This document shows, one piece after another, positions 40,836-49,612 of a stretch of DNA of 64,000 bases. Source of the stretch: Streptococcus henryi DSM 19005 (GTDB lineage Bacteria; Bacillota; Bacilli; Lactobacillales; Streptococcaceae). Each line of letters begins with the position of its first letter. The first letter of the stretch is position 1. The DNA lies in contig NZ_AQYA01000037.1 of assembly GCF_000376985.1 (NCBI RefSeq), forward strand, positions 62,001-126,000, read 5' to 3'. The position numbers and the translations under genes are program-made. The notes beneath the pieces were generated by a model. The model was not told the origin of the DNA. It did no database searches and saw only the letters and a list, made by a program, of their open reading frames with translations.

Positions 40836-41420
40836 GTGGTCATTGATAGACAAGCAGAAATGATTAAAGAATTGACAGAACAAGCTATTGAAATGATGTC
40901 TGACTGGCCATCATCGCGAGAAAAGCAGAGACAGTTCGTTTTAGCTTACATGGCTAGCGGATTCAAGAATGCTACAGAAGCGGCTAGACAAGCTGGATAT
41001 TCTATAAAAACGTGCAATAGCATCGCTAATCAACTCTTGACAAAAATTGACTTTTTCCACGTTCAAGAAGTCATCTCAAAGCTCAAGCAGGTATTTGACG
41101 AGCGGTCTACTGAGATGTCCGTGGCTAGTCTGCTGGAAATCAAGCAATTCCACACAAGGGTGTTGAGAGGCGAAGAGAAGGACTATCAGCTTGTCGGTAT
41201 TGGTATGGGCGAACAGGTCGTTAAAGAAGTCCCAGCCAGTCTTAGAGAGCGTCAGAAGTCAGCAGATAGTCTTGCTCGAATGGTTGACCCAGTCGCAAAT
41301 GAACGCGCTCTAGCAGAAGTCGAGAACTTGAAAGCTAAGAATGCAGGCAATGACACGACTGAATCAGTTGTTGAGGATTATTTAAACAAGTTGGAGGATA
41401 CAATAGATGGGCTTGAATAG
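40836..41420 (+). CDS. terS: Terminase small subunit
   Basis: 194 residues from GTG 40836. The start is unclear: GGAGG (40829-40833) is too near this GTG but eight bases before an in-frame ATT at 40842 (then DRQAEMIKEL); the first ATG is at 40860. FVLAYMASGFKNATEAARQAGYS is the terminase_2 HTH that recognises the packaging site. It overlaps terL by 14 bases. Confidence 0.88.
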   Translation: MVIDRQAEMIKELTEQAIEMMSDWPSSREKQRQFVLAYMASGFKNATEAARQAGYSIKTCNSIANQLLTKIDFFHVQEVISKLKQVFDERSTEMSVASLLEIKQFHTRVLRGEEKDYQLVGIGMGEQVVKEVPASLRERQKSADSLARMVDPVANERALAEVENLKAKNAGNDTTESVVEDYLNKLEDTIDGLE

Positions 41421-42630
41421 ACTGTATCATGATAAGCAAATCAGCATCCTAAAACGTGCCCTACGTAACGACTGGTACATGATGATTAATACGGGGGCAG
41501 TTCGTGCCGGTAAGACCCAACTAGATAATGACTTGTTTCTGATGGAGCTTCGCAGGGCTAAGAAGAACGCTGCGCTGGACGGCGTAAAGAATCCAATGTA
41601 TATTCTCGGGGCGACTAGTGCAGGAACGCTTCAAACTAACATCTTGAAAGAGCTAACGGATAAGTATGGCTTTGATTTCAAATTTGACAAGCACGGGAAC
41701 TTCACGCTTTTTGGCGTTTATGTCGTTACGACATTCACAGGATCGATCGCAGGGCTTCGGTCCATTCGTGGTATGACTGCTTACGGCGCTTATATCAACG
41801 AGGCGACATTGGCCAACAAAGAGGTATTTGACGAAATCCGTAAGCGTTGTTCAGGTCGAGGTGCACGTATCATTTGCGATACTAACCCAGACCATCCAAA
41901 CCATTGGTTGAAGGTCGACTACATCGATAAAGCTGATGGGAAATCAATCATTGTCAATCACTTTACAGTATTTGATAACACGTTTCTTAATCAACGTTAC
42001 ATCGATAATCTGATCGCAACGACACCAAGCGGTATGTTTACCGAGCGCGGTATCTATGGCCGTTGGGTAAGCGGTGAGGGCGCTGTGTATCGTGATTTTA
42101 AAGAGGATATGTTTATCGACCATCCACCGGATCAAATAACCAAAGTTTTCGCCGGGGTCGACTGGGGATATGAACACTATGGCTCTATTGTCGTATGTGG
42201 CCAGAGTGCAGACGGTACGACTTATCTCTTAGAGGAACACGCAGAGCAATACAAGGAAATTGATTACTGGGTAGATGTTGCGAAAGACATCAAATCAAGG
42301 TACGGCAATATCAAGTTCTATGCTGATAGCGCACGACCGGAACACGTTGCTAGATTTGTACGCGAGAATATCAAATGCTTTAACGCTAACAAGTCTGTTT
42401 TATCCGGAATAGAAGAAGTGGCCAAGCTTATGAAGAATGGTCGCTTTTTTGTGGTCGAATCTAAGGTTAAGAAATTTAAAGATGAAGTTTATCAGTACGT
42501 CTGGAACGAAAAGACAGGCGAACCAGTCAAAACTAATGACGATGTGTTAGATGCGCTTAGATATGCCATCTACAGCCAACTATCAGAGCCAAAAGCCAAA
42601 GTCAAACGCAAGTCGACTTATGGGCTATAG
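41407..42630 (+). CDS. terL: Terminase large subunit
   Basis: 407 residues. ATPase motif TGAVRAGKTQ, Walker B-like MYILGAT and YGAYINEATL, and nuclease acids FAGVDWG, FYADSARPEH and DDVLDALRYA. PBSX/SPP1-type motor and headful or cos nuclease. Confidence 0.95.
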   Translation: MGLNRLYHDKQISILKRALRNDWYMMINTGAVRAGKTQLDNDLFLMELRRAKKNAALDGVKNPMYILGATSAGTLQTNILKELTDKYGFDFKFDKHGNFTLFGVYVVTTFTGSIAGLRSIRGMTAYGAYINEATLANKEVFDEIRKRCSGRGARIICDTNPDHPNHWLKVDYIDKADGKSIIVNHFTVFDNTFLNQRYIDNLIATTPSGMFTERGIYGRWVSGEGAVYRDFKEDMFIDHPPDQITKVFAGVDWGYEHYGSIVVCGQSADGTTYLLEEHAEQYKEIDYWVDVAKDIKSRYGNIKFYADSARPEHVARFVRENIKCFNANKSVLSGIEEVAKLMKNGRFFVVESKVKKFKDEVYQYVWNEKTGEPVKTNDDVLDALRYAIYSQLSEPKAKVKRKSTYGL

Positions 42631-42641
42631 GAAGGAGCAAC

Positions 42642-44027
42642 ATGCAAATTGAACTAAACTATCCAAGAGAGTTGTTCGATGAGAGCAGTTTAAAAAAAGA
42701 GTTGATTTATAAATTGATCACGAAGCACCAAAAGCATGCGCGAGAACTTAAAAAGTTAAAAGAATATTATCTTGGAAAACACGACATTTTAAAGCATCAG
42801 CGCAGAAGTGGAAAGCCAAACTTCAAAACAGTCTGTAACCACGCTAAAGACATCGCAGACACGTCCACAGGCTATTTCATGGGCAATACTATTAAGTACA
42901 ACAACACGGTAAAAGGCGACATTGACAGCTTGTTGATGGCTTTCGATAATGCTGACGTTGATGAAGCTGACAGCGAGAACGCCATTAATATGGCTGTCTA
43001 TGGACGCAGCTATGAATACATCTATGTCAAAGAAGGCGAGAATGAATTGGGTGTTCGTACGCTTGAACCTGAGCATACTTTCATCGTACTTGATGACTCA
43101 ATCGAAAAGAATCCACTCTTCGCAGTTTATTACTACCAAATCAAGAACGCCGAAAACGACCAGGTTACTTACCGCGCTGAAATCCTGACAGAGAACTTGC
43201 ACTACAGCGTAATTTTCAAAGGTGACAACGCTGACAAGATTATGCCTGATCCGGAAGAGCACAACTTAGGAGCAATTCCAATTATTGAGTATCGTAATAA
43301 CATCTTCTCAATCGGTGACTTTGAACAGCAAATCAATTTAATCGATGCCTATAATTCGCTTATGGGGAACCGCGTGAACGACAAAGAACAGGCTATTGAA
43401 TCTATCTTGACTATCTACGGGGCATCGCTTGCAGACACGCCGGAAGAGGCAAAAGAAGCTATGCAAATCTTATGTGAAGAAGGCTTGCTCGAATTGCCAG
43501 CGGACGCCAAAGCTGAATTTCTCAAGAATATGTTAGAAGAGGCATCGGTGGAAGTCTTGCGTAAAGCCTTGAAAGAGGATATCTACACGTTTAGTCACGT
43601 TCCAAACCTGACTGACAAAGAGTTCGCAGGTAACACTTCAGGGGTGGCTATGGAATTCAAGCTATTAGGCCTTGAAATGATTACCAAGACGAAAGAAAAG
43701 CATTACGTTAAAGCACTACGCCAACGCATCAAAATTTTCGCTTATTACTACAATCTGACACAGATTTACGATAACGCCAAGTCAATTGTGCCACAGTTTA
43801 GTCGTGGATTGCCTAAGAACTTGTTAGAGTTGTCTCAAATCATTGCCAACTTGAAAGACAAGGTCAGCTTGCGTCAATTGATTTCACTTTTGCCGTTTGT
43901 TGAAGATCCTGACGCAGAAATTGAAGCTTTGGAAGAAGAACGGAGGGAACAAGAACCGATGTTCTCCCAAAATACGGCATACAAGGAGCCAGTAGATGAA
44001 GAAGAAGGACTATTGGACGAAACGTAA
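42642..44027 (+). CDS. Portal protein, SPP1 gp6 family
   Basis: 461 residues. KLITKHQKHARELKKLKEYYLG, RSGKPNFKTVCNHAKDIADT and GNTSGVAMEFKLLGLE are family marks. Forms the dodecameric DNA gate. The 3' end overlaps the MuF gene by 32 bases. Confidence 0.93.
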   Translation: MQIELNYPRELFDESSLKKELIYKLITKHQKHARELKKLKEYYLGKHDILKHQRRSGKPNFKTVCNHAKDIADTSTGYFMGNTIKYNNTVKGDIDSLLMAFDNADVDEADSENAINMAVYGRSYEYIYVKEGENELGVRTLEPEHTFIVLDDSIEKNPLFAVYYYQIKNAENDQVTYRAEILTENLHYSVIFKGDNADKIMPDPEEHNLGAIPIIEYRNNIFSIGDFEQQINLIDAYNSLMGNRVNDKEQAIESILTIYGASLADTPEEAKEAMQILCEEGLLELPADAKAEFLKNMLEEASVEVLRKALKEDIYTFSHVPNLTDKEFAGNTSGVAMEFKLLGLEMITKTKEKHYVKALRQRIKIFAYYYNLTQIYDNAKSIVPQFSRGLPKNLLELSQIIANLKDKVSLRQLISLLPFVEDPDAEIEALEEERREQEPMFSQNTAYKEPVDEEEGLLDET

Positions 44028-45516
44028 GGCCCAGCGTATGGTCGATGAGATGGATCAAGCGGAGCAGGTTTCCAAGCAATTCGATGAAATCTATAACTTG
44101 GCCAGTCGTCAAATAACATCCAAGATCGACCAAATCTTTGAATCTTACCGTCGTAGTCACGGCTTGACAGAAACTGAAGCAAAACAGATTCTCTCACAAG
44201 CTGACAGTTTAAATATTCAAGACTTAAAACGAGCTCTTCAAAACACAACTGACAGCGAAGAAGTTCAACAGATATTAACTTTACTTGATTCTGCGCCATA
44301 CGTCTCCAGAATTGAGCGCTACGAGAGTTTAAGAAAGCAAGTGGATGATTTACCATCCCAGCTTTTCAAAGACGAACAGAGGGCTTCTAGGGGCTTTTAC
44401 AGCGATTTGATTTCAGATGCCTATTATCATTCCATTTTTGATTTGCAGCAACAGTCTGGTATAGGTTTTAGCTTTAATCCGATAGATGCAAAAGAAATCA
44501 AGGAAGTTATGACTAAACCGTGGCTAGGGGCTAACTATTCGCAACGCATTTGGGGCAATACACAGCAGCTTGCTAACGAGTTGCAAAGAGAGTTAGCTGT
44601 CAGTTTGCTAACTGGACGATCTGCTGATGAAACGGCTGATTTTATCAACGCTAAGTTTAACAGGGGCAAAAGTAACGCACGTAGGTTAGTCAGAACCGAA
44701 GCTAACCATTTCCACGCTGAAATGGAAGGCAAGGCTTACGAAGAGGCCGAGGTTGAACGTTATCAATTCTTAGCTACGTTGGACATGCGGACATCAAGTA
44801 TCTGCCGAGAACACGATGGCAGTATATACAGCGTTAAAGAGCGTAGAACAGGCGTTAATTATCCGCCACTGCATCCCTGGTGTCGGTCTGATACTATTGC
44901 AGTCGAGGATGAAGATTGGCTCAAAACGCTAAAACGTAGTGCTAGAGATCCCAAGACAGGCAAAACTATACAAGTGCCTGCAGACATGACTTACGATGAT
45001 TGGTATGATAAGCATGTTAAGCCGTTATATAAAGTTGACGGCCTGAAACAGTCTGATATCTACAGAGCTAGCCAGCAGTACGACGAGTTTAAAGCTGTTT
45101 TAGAAGCTGAAAAAATGCCTAAAACATTAGCAGATTTTGTTGATTTAAAGTATAATAAACCTGTAGAATATGAACGTTTTAAAGATAAAGCGTATATTCA
45201 AAAACATTTCAACAATGGGACTTGGTCGGATAAAATTAATCCAGAAAAACAAGGGCGTCATATTAAGGCAACTGCTGGAGTTGGCAAAAGTTATTTCTTT
45301 GATGATGTTGATGTGAATGCTTTGTACGAAAAATATAAGATGACAGGGCGAATGTTGAAAAATAAAAAGGGTCGCACTCATAAAGAAATTGTCGATTTAC
45401 CAAGTAGTTTACAGATTGGGATTGACGTATATTCGGGTAAAGTTGCTAACGGTTTGACTATTCATTATGGAAAAACCGGGTCACATATCATTCCGACATA
45501 TTATGAGGAGGAATAA
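43996..45516 (+). CDS. MuF minor head protein with C-terminal polymorphic-toxin-50-like domain
   Basis: 506 residues. The SPP1 gp7/MuF part (about 1-330) has RRLVRTEANHFHAEMEGKAY and HPWCRSDT. From about 390 a different domain follows: NPEKQGRHIKATAGVGKSYFF, then HYGKTGSHIIPTY, as in Ntox50 toxins. The DNA from about 45120 is clearly more AT-rich than the gene before it, which suggests an exchanged module. MuF-toxin fusions may be carried in the capsid and injected or used against rivals. A likely immunity gene follows. Confidence 0.88.
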   Translation: MKKKDYWTKRKAQRMVDEMDQAEQVSKQFDEIYNLASRQITSKIDQIFESYRRSHGLTETEAKQILSQADSLNIQDLKRALQNTTDSEEVQQILTLLDSAPYVSRIERYESLRKQVDDLPSQLFKDEQRASRGFYSDLISDAYYHSIFDLQQQSGIGFSFNPIDAKEIKEVMTKPWLGANYSQRIWGNTQQLANELQRELAVSLLTGRSADETADFINAKFNRGKSNARRLVRTEANHFHAEMEGKAYEEAEVERYQFLATLDMRTSSICREHDGSIYSVKERRTGVNYPPLHPWCRSDTIAVEDEDWLKTLKRSARDPKTGKTIQVPADMTYDDWYDKHVKPLYKVDGLKQSDIYRASQQYDEFKAVLEAEKMPKTLADFVDLKYNKPVEYERFKDKAYIQKHFNNGTWSDKINPEKQGRHIKATAGVGKSYFFDDVDVNALYEKYKMTGRMLKNKKGRTHKEIVDLPSSLQIGIDVYSGKVANGLTIHYGKTGSHIIPTYYEEE

Positions 45517-45518
45517 TA

Positions 45519-45707
45519 ATGGAACTTTTAAAGTATAATAATAAAAGAGTCAAACTTATTGATACAGATGAAAAGATTTGGCTGGGAATGGCTTATTATA
45601 GTGATGCGGATTCAAATGAAACAGATGAAGATGTATTGATTGTGAAAACAAAAACAGGATATACAGAAATACTTGAATCTGACATCAAATCAATTGAGGT
45701 ACTCTAA
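45519..45707 (+). CDS. Candidate immunity protein to the MuF toxin, 62 residues
   Basis: Two bases after the toxin-bearing gene. MELLKYNNKRVKLIDTDEK, then ESDIKSIEVL; acidic, small beta fold like Sm-type domains. The place and AT content match the toxin segment. Function is inferred only from context. Confidence 0.7.
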   Translation: MELLKYNNKRVKLIDTDEKIWLGMAYYSDADSNETDEDVLIVKTKTGYTEILESDIKSIEVL

Positions 45708-46045
45708 TGGCAAAAGATGATTATCATGTTATTATTTACCAAATTTTAGCCTACCTTTATCAGCAATTGAAGAGAGGGAAAACAATTGATACCCGAATGC
45801 TGCTGGCGGACGGAAAGTTATTTCAAATAAACGAAAGCTATTACATTTTTATCATCGAGTCTCTTTTGTTAGAGGGTTTGATAACCGGTCCCGTGGTTGA
45901 TGAAACGATGGCTGGTAAATTCGTTGATGGGTTAGAGTATACTCAGATTACTGTTAAAGGGATCGAGTATTTGATGGATAACGCATTTTTGAATAAGGCT
46001 AAGAGATTTTTAAAAGATGTTAAAGAAGTAACACCATTTATTTAA
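45707..46045 (+). CDS. YjcQ-family protein
   Basis: 112 residues, starting on the last base of the previous stop. YHVIIYQILAYLYQQLKRGKTID ... YTQITVKGIEYLMDN is the winged-helix-like YjcQ pattern of phages. Ends just before a terminator. Confidence 0.75.
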   Translation: MAKDDYHVIIYQILAYLYQQLKRGKTIDTRMLLADGKLFQINESYYIFIIESLLLEGLITGPVVDETMAGKFVDGLEYTQITVKGIEYLMDNAFLNKAKRFLKDVKEVTPFI

Positions 46046-46073
46046 GCACCTAGAGAAATCTAAGTGCTTTTTT
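46044..46073 (+). terminator. Intrinsic terminator after the toxin module
   Basis: AAGCAC/GTGCTT plus TAGA/TCTA arms, then six T, overlapping the stop of the YjcQ gene. It lies inside the late region, so late RNA must pass it or restart. Confidence 0.8.
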
Positions 46074-46097
46074 GTACCCAAAAACAGGAGGAGAACA

Positions 46098-46235
46098 ATG
46101 TTAAAATTTGCTTGGTTGATTTGGCAGTTCGCTATCGTGTTATTTAGCTTACTTGTCGTTGCCTTGCTGCTCTTATTCGTAGGAGTAGCCATCTATAACT
46201 CGATTACTGGAGTTATGAAGGAGCTTAAAAAATGA
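46098..46235 (+). CDS. Small membrane protein, 45 residues
   Basis: AGGAGGAGAACA before ATG. A long helix (WLIWQFAIVLFSLLVVALLLL) fills the peptide, with a short basic end. Overlaps the next gene by four bases. Function unknown. Confidence 0.65.
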   Translation: MLKFAWLIWQFAIVLFSLLVVALLLLFVGVAIYNSITGVMKELKK

Positions 46236-46477
46236 AGAAACGACTGAAAAAGAAACGTAACCTTGAAACCAAAGTAGCTGAGTTAGCAGCAGAAAATGCA
46301 TTACTTAGAGATGTTGTTGGACAACAAGCAGTAGCTATTGCTGACTTGCAATCCAAAGTATCGGCTACAGCTGTTAAGTTTGATGAAATCGAAACAACTC
46401 AAAATGTGTTAATGGACGATATGGTTAATATCAGACTTGATATTAAACGGAACAATAAACCGTTCTGGAAACGGTAA
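46232..46477 (+). CDS. Small coiled-coil protein, 81 residues
   Basis: Very basic start (KKRLKKKRN), then leucine heptads and an asparagine/lysine tail ending NKPFWKR. It might act as a spacer or lysis partner with the preceding membrane peptide. Not recognised. Confidence 0.68.
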   Translation: MKKRLKKKRNLETKVAELAAENALLRDVVGQQAVAIADLQSKVSATAVKFDEIETTQNVLMDDMVNIRLDIKRNNKPFWKR

Positions 46478-46487
46478 GGAGGATATT

Positions 46488-46772
46488 ATGCACTATCGAA
46501 AAAGACCAGTAACAATCAAAGCCGTTCAATTTTTTGACGCCCCCGAAACGTTGGTGGAACTATCAAAATTGGGATTAGACCCGGTAAATGTTGATTATTC
46601 TGTGCAACATAAGCCTATTCTCAAAATCCAAACTTTAGAAGGTGTGATGACAGCAAATGTAGGTGACTACATCATCAAAGGGGTTAAAGGTGAGTTTTAC
46701 CCTTGCAAGCCTGATATTTTTGAAGATACTTATGAAGAGGTTAAGTACCTCAATGTTTTGGATTCTATCTGA
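46488..46772 (+). CDS. Conserved phage protein, 94 residues
   Basis: AAGGAGG before ATG at 46488; a longer frame from 46437 runs inside the previous gene. RPVTIKAVQFF and GDYIIKGVKGEFYPCKPDIFEDTYE are a conserved pattern of phage and prophage proteins. Function unknown. Confidence 0.8.
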   Translation: MHYRKRPVTIKAVQFFDAPETLVELSKLGLDPVNVDYSVQHKPILKIQTLEGVMTANVGDYIIKGVKGEFYPCKPDIFEDTYEEVKYLNVLDSI

Positions 46773-46832
46773 GGAGGTGATCATTCATCTTGACAGCAGG
46801 AAAGACTGCTATAAATTGCTTTAAATTACTCT

Positions 46833-46866
46833 AAACTGGTTGAAACTGACCAGTTTTCTTTTTTTC
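46833..46866 (+). terminator. Intrinsic terminator
   Basis: AAACTGGT/ACCAGTTT arms then TTCTTTTTTT. Closes a three-gene set (46098-46772). Confidence 0.8.
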
Positions 46867-46879
46867 AGGAGGGATAAAA

Positions 46880-47092
46880 ATGAAGCCACATCAAGAACGA
46901 TTCGTAAACGAGTACCGCGAATTAAAAGAAAAACGTGACAAATTACATGCTATGAACGTGAAGTATGAAGCAGGTAAGCTGGATTTTAAACCTGACTGTC
47001 CACTTGAGATTTTGCAGAAACAAGAATCAGTCATGAATCAATACTTGACTGTTTTAGAAGCGCGAGCATTGATTGAAAATGTAACACTTTAA
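46880..47092 (+). CDS. Conserved small phage protein, 70 residues
   Basis: AGGAGGGATAAAA before ATG. KPHQERFVNEYRELKEKRDKL ... LEILQKQESVMNQYLTVLEARA; helical, of a kind widespread in phages. Followed by a terminator. Function unknown. Confidence 0.75.
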   Translation: MKPHQERFVNEYRELKEKRDKLHAMNVKYEAGKLDFKPDCPLEILQKQESVMNQYLTVLEARALIENVTL

Positions 47093-47099
47093 TAATTCT

Positions 47100-47130
47100 A
47101 ACCGTGTCGAATCGATGCGGTTTTTATTTT
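47100..47130 (+). terminator. Intrinsic terminator before the scaffold gene
   Basis: AACCG/CGGTT with TCGA/TCGA inside, then TTTTATTTT. Third terminator in 1.1 kb of the late region. Confidence 0.78.
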
Positions 47131-47202
47131 GTCCAAGCATTGATGACATAAAAAGCTATGGAAATGACAGTCAGGGATGACTTTAAATATAGGAGGTTCG
47201 CA

Positions 47203-47748
47203 ATGAACGAAGGAACACAAACAGTTGCATCAGTTGAAGGAAATGACGGACAAGTACAGGTACCTGCAGAACCAAAACTTGAGGGTCAACAACAACCTGA
47301 AACGCAACCGCAAGATGAAAAGAAGTACACTGACGCAGATGTCAATAAAATTATCGACAAGAAGTTTGCCAAGTGGAAAGCTGAACAAGAAGCCAAAGAG
47401 TCTGAAGCGAAGAAATTGGCCAAAATGAACGCTGACGACAAACAAGCTTATCAACTAAAAAAACGTGAGCAAGAATTGGCTGAACGTGAAGCTGAAATTA
47501 ACAAGCGTGAATTGACTGCTGAAGCTAAAACGATTTTAAGTGAACGTGGCTTGCCGATCGAAATGGTAAGCGTGGTCGATCTCACAGATGCTGAAAGCGT
47601 GCGTGATTCAATCGATGCCCTGCAGAAGTCTTGGGAAGAAGCTGTACAGAAAGGCATTGCTGACAAGACTAAAGGCGGAGCACCGATGAAGAAAGCACCA
47701 CAGGAACAAGAAACCGTATCAAAATGGGAACGTGATTTCTTGAAATAG
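47203..47748 (+). CDS. Scaffolding protein, DUF4355 family
   Basis: 181 residues from ATG 47203 with AGGAGG upstream. Acidic N terminus, long coiled coil (KKYTDADVNKIIDKKFAKW ... REQELAEREAEINKRE), and a basic C-terminal end. Precedes the capsid gene as expected. Guides capsid assembly. Confidence 0.88.
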   Translation: MNEGTQTVASVEGNDGQVQVPAEPKLEGQQQPETQPQDEKKYTDADVNKIIDKKFAKWKAEQEAKESEAKKLAKMNADDKQAYQLKKREQELAEREAEINKRELTAEAKTILSERGLPIEMVSVVDLTDAESVRDSIDALQKSWEEAVQKGIADKTKGGAPMKKAPQEQETVSKWERDFLK

Positions 47749-47763
47749 AAAGGAAACTAAATT

Positions 47764-48780
47764 ATGCCATTTGAAGATATTAACACAGCAACCTCTCGTG
47801 AAAAATTCTTAGGAATTATCGAGAAAGTTATCGAAAAGAAAACTTATTCTGCACCATTGCTGCTAAACAACGATTCAATTGAAATGAATGGACGTTCATT
47901 CACTGCGACGAAAACAAACACAGCAGCGTTGAAAGATTACAAACGTAATGAAGCTAACGAGTTTGACCACTCTCAAACAGAAGAAATGACTTACACGCTT
48001 GAAGAAGAAAAATATTGGGGTCGTTTCGTTGATAAACTCGATGAACGTGACTCTAATGGTCAAGTTAATGTCGATTACGTAGTTGCACGTCAAGCTGCAG
48101 AAGTTGTAGCGCCATATCTCGATATTTTGCGCTTTGAGGCTGCAATCGGAAATGTCAGCGACAATATTGTACCAGGTAAAACCAAAGGTGCTAACAACGC
48201 TTATAACGCAATTTTGGACGCATCTGAGAAATTGGATGAACTTGGCGTTACTAAAGAACGTTTGCTCTTTGTTAATCCAGCGTTTTACAAACAAATCAAA
48301 TCTGAAATTGTTGCATTGCCGCAAGGTGACACTAACCAAACAGTGCTTTACCGCGGCTATGTTGGTCAATTGGACGATTTCACAGTATACAAAGTACCAT
48401 CTAAATTCTTGCCAGGCGTACAAGCTCTTGTAACAGCTCCAGAAGTTGTCGTATCACCATTGCAAGTTGACGAAACGAAATACAACAACAATATTCCTGG
48501 ACGTTTTGGTGAATTGGTTGAGCAATTGCTCTACACTGGTGCATTCGTCTTTGAATTTGACCAAAAATACATTATCAGTATTGCAGATGAAAAACCAGCA
48601 GCTAAGAAAGAAGCTCAAGGCACAATCAATCTCCGTGCAGATCACTGGGCAACTGGTACAACTTATGAAGCAGGTGCACTTGTTCAGCATGGTGGCAAAT
48701 TGTATGTAGCGACTAAGAAAGTGACTGAATCAGCTCTTGCACCATCTGACGATTCGTCTAACTGGTCTGAAAAGGAGTAA
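47764..48780 (+). CDS. Major capsid protein with C-terminal carbohydrate-binding-like domain
   Basis: 338 residues. The HK97-type fold (GRSFTATKTNTAALKDYKRNEANEFDHSQTEEMTY ... FVNPAFYKQIK) runs to about 280. The last 50 residues (HWATGTTYEAGALVQHGGKLYVAT ... SNWSEKE) look like a CBM5/12 chitin-binding unit, so the capsid surface may carry a sugar-binding decoration. Confidence 0.9.
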   Translation: MPFEDINTATSREKFLGIIEKVIEKKTYSAPLLLNNDSIEMNGRSFTATKTNTAALKDYKRNEANEFDHSQTEEMTYTLEEEKYWGRFVDKLDERDSNGQVNVDYVVARQAAEVVAPYLDILRFEAAIGNVSDNIVPGKTKGANNAYNAILDASEKLDELGVTKERLLFVNPAFYKQIKSEIVALPQGDTNQTVLYRGYVGQLDDFTVYKVPSKFLPGVQALVTAPEVVVSPLQVDETKYNNNIPGRFGELVEQLLYTGAFVFEFDQKYIISIADEKPAAKKEAQGTINLRADHWATGTTYEAGALVQHGGKLYVATKKVTESALAPSDDSSNWSEKE

Positions 48781-48783
48781 CCT

Positions 48784-48984
48784 ATGAAACTTAAAGTTAA
48801 ACAAGATTTTAACAACGATGACACTGGTTACCGCTACGAGGCTGGGGACGTTGTCGAAGTCGAACAAGAACGCTATGACAAGATGACTAAACGTGCAAAG
48901 GCGCAAGGCCTTGATTTGTCTGATTACGTTGAAGTCATCAAAGAACCAAAGTCTAAAGCTGCAGGAGACACTCCTGCGAAATAG
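48784..48984 (+). CDS. Unknown phage protein, 66 residues
   Basis: Three bases after the capsid gene. KLKVKQDFNNDDTGYRYEAGDVVEV, then a basic tail. Small beta-type; often found between capsid and connector. Not recognised. Confidence 0.72.
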   Translation: MKLKVKQDFNNDDTGYRYEAGDVVEVEQERYDKMTKRAKAQGLDLSDYVEVIKEPKSKAAGDTPAK

Positions 48985-48993
48985 GAGGTCCCC

Positions 48994-49332
48994 ATGAAAG
49001 ATATTTCAGAGACATTTAAATCACTTACAGCCGAGACTGAAGACAATCTAATCTCGGCTCTTTTATTGCGGGCAAAAAACATCATTTTAACCGAAACTAA
49101 CCGAACTGAACTACCAAAGTCTTTGGAGGGGATATGGCTAGAAGTAGCTTTGGAACTCTACAATCGGCAAGGCAGTGAAGCGGAAAAATCACGAAGCGAA
49201 GGGGGCGTGTCAGTTGTCTATTATGACAGCCTATCTAAAACCACTTTAAACGGTTTGAGACGGCACAGACTCGCACGGGTGGCAGGACATGCGTTTGAAA
49301 AGAAACAGACTGAAACTGTGCAAGCACCGTAA
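48994..49332 (+). CDS. Head-tail connector protein, gp6-like
   Basis: 112 residues. Helical adaptor: DNLISALLLRAKNIILTETNRTELPKSLEGIWLEVALEL ... GVSVVYYDSLSKTTLNGLRRHRLARV. Its size and place fit the ring under the portal. GGAGGTCCCC before start. Confidence 0.8.
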   Translation: MKDISETFKSLTAETEDNLISALLLRAKNIILTETNRTELPKSLEGIWLEVALELYNRQGSEAEKSRSEGGVSVVYYDSLSKTTLNGLRRHRLARVAGHAFEKKQTETVQAP

Positions 49333-49612
49333 AGCTGAAGTGAAAAGTAACGATGAGGGTGGTAAACGCACTGTCTACAGTGAACAGGCAAGAGAGATTA
49401 AGGCAGAGGTGTGGCCAGCAGGCGGGAAACTACAAGCTGAAATCTATGGTCAACGCCTGCCTTATATCTTTAACTGTCTTATGAACCTAGATAGCGAGAT
49501 CAAAGAAAAAGATGGTTTCTGTATCGGCAAAGATGAAGTCACTCACACAGTGGAATCTATCAAGCGTTACAGCGACCATCAATTTTTAGAGTTGGAATTA
49601 TGCCGAAAATAA
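49289..49612 (+). CDS. Head closure or stopper-type protein
   Basis: 107 residues, 44-base overlap with the connector gene. KAEVWPAGGKLQAEIYGQRLPYIFNCLMNLDSEIKEKDGFCIG ... HTVESIKRYSDHQFLELE; beta-rich, like SPP1 gp16 proteins. Assigned by place and size. Confidence 0.7.
   Translation: MRLKRNRLKLCKHRKAEVKSNDEGGKRTVYSEQAREIKAEVWPAGGKLQAEIYGQRLPYIFNCLMNLDSEIKEKDGFCIGKDEVTHTVESIKRYSDHQFLELELCRK

Noticed and set aside
46790..46815. Promoter TTGACA to TATAAA
   Set aside because: Spacer is only 14 bp, too short for a normal sigma-A promoter.
48134..48433. ORF of 99 codons in another frame of the capsid gene
   Set aside because: Overlap shadow with no ribosome site.
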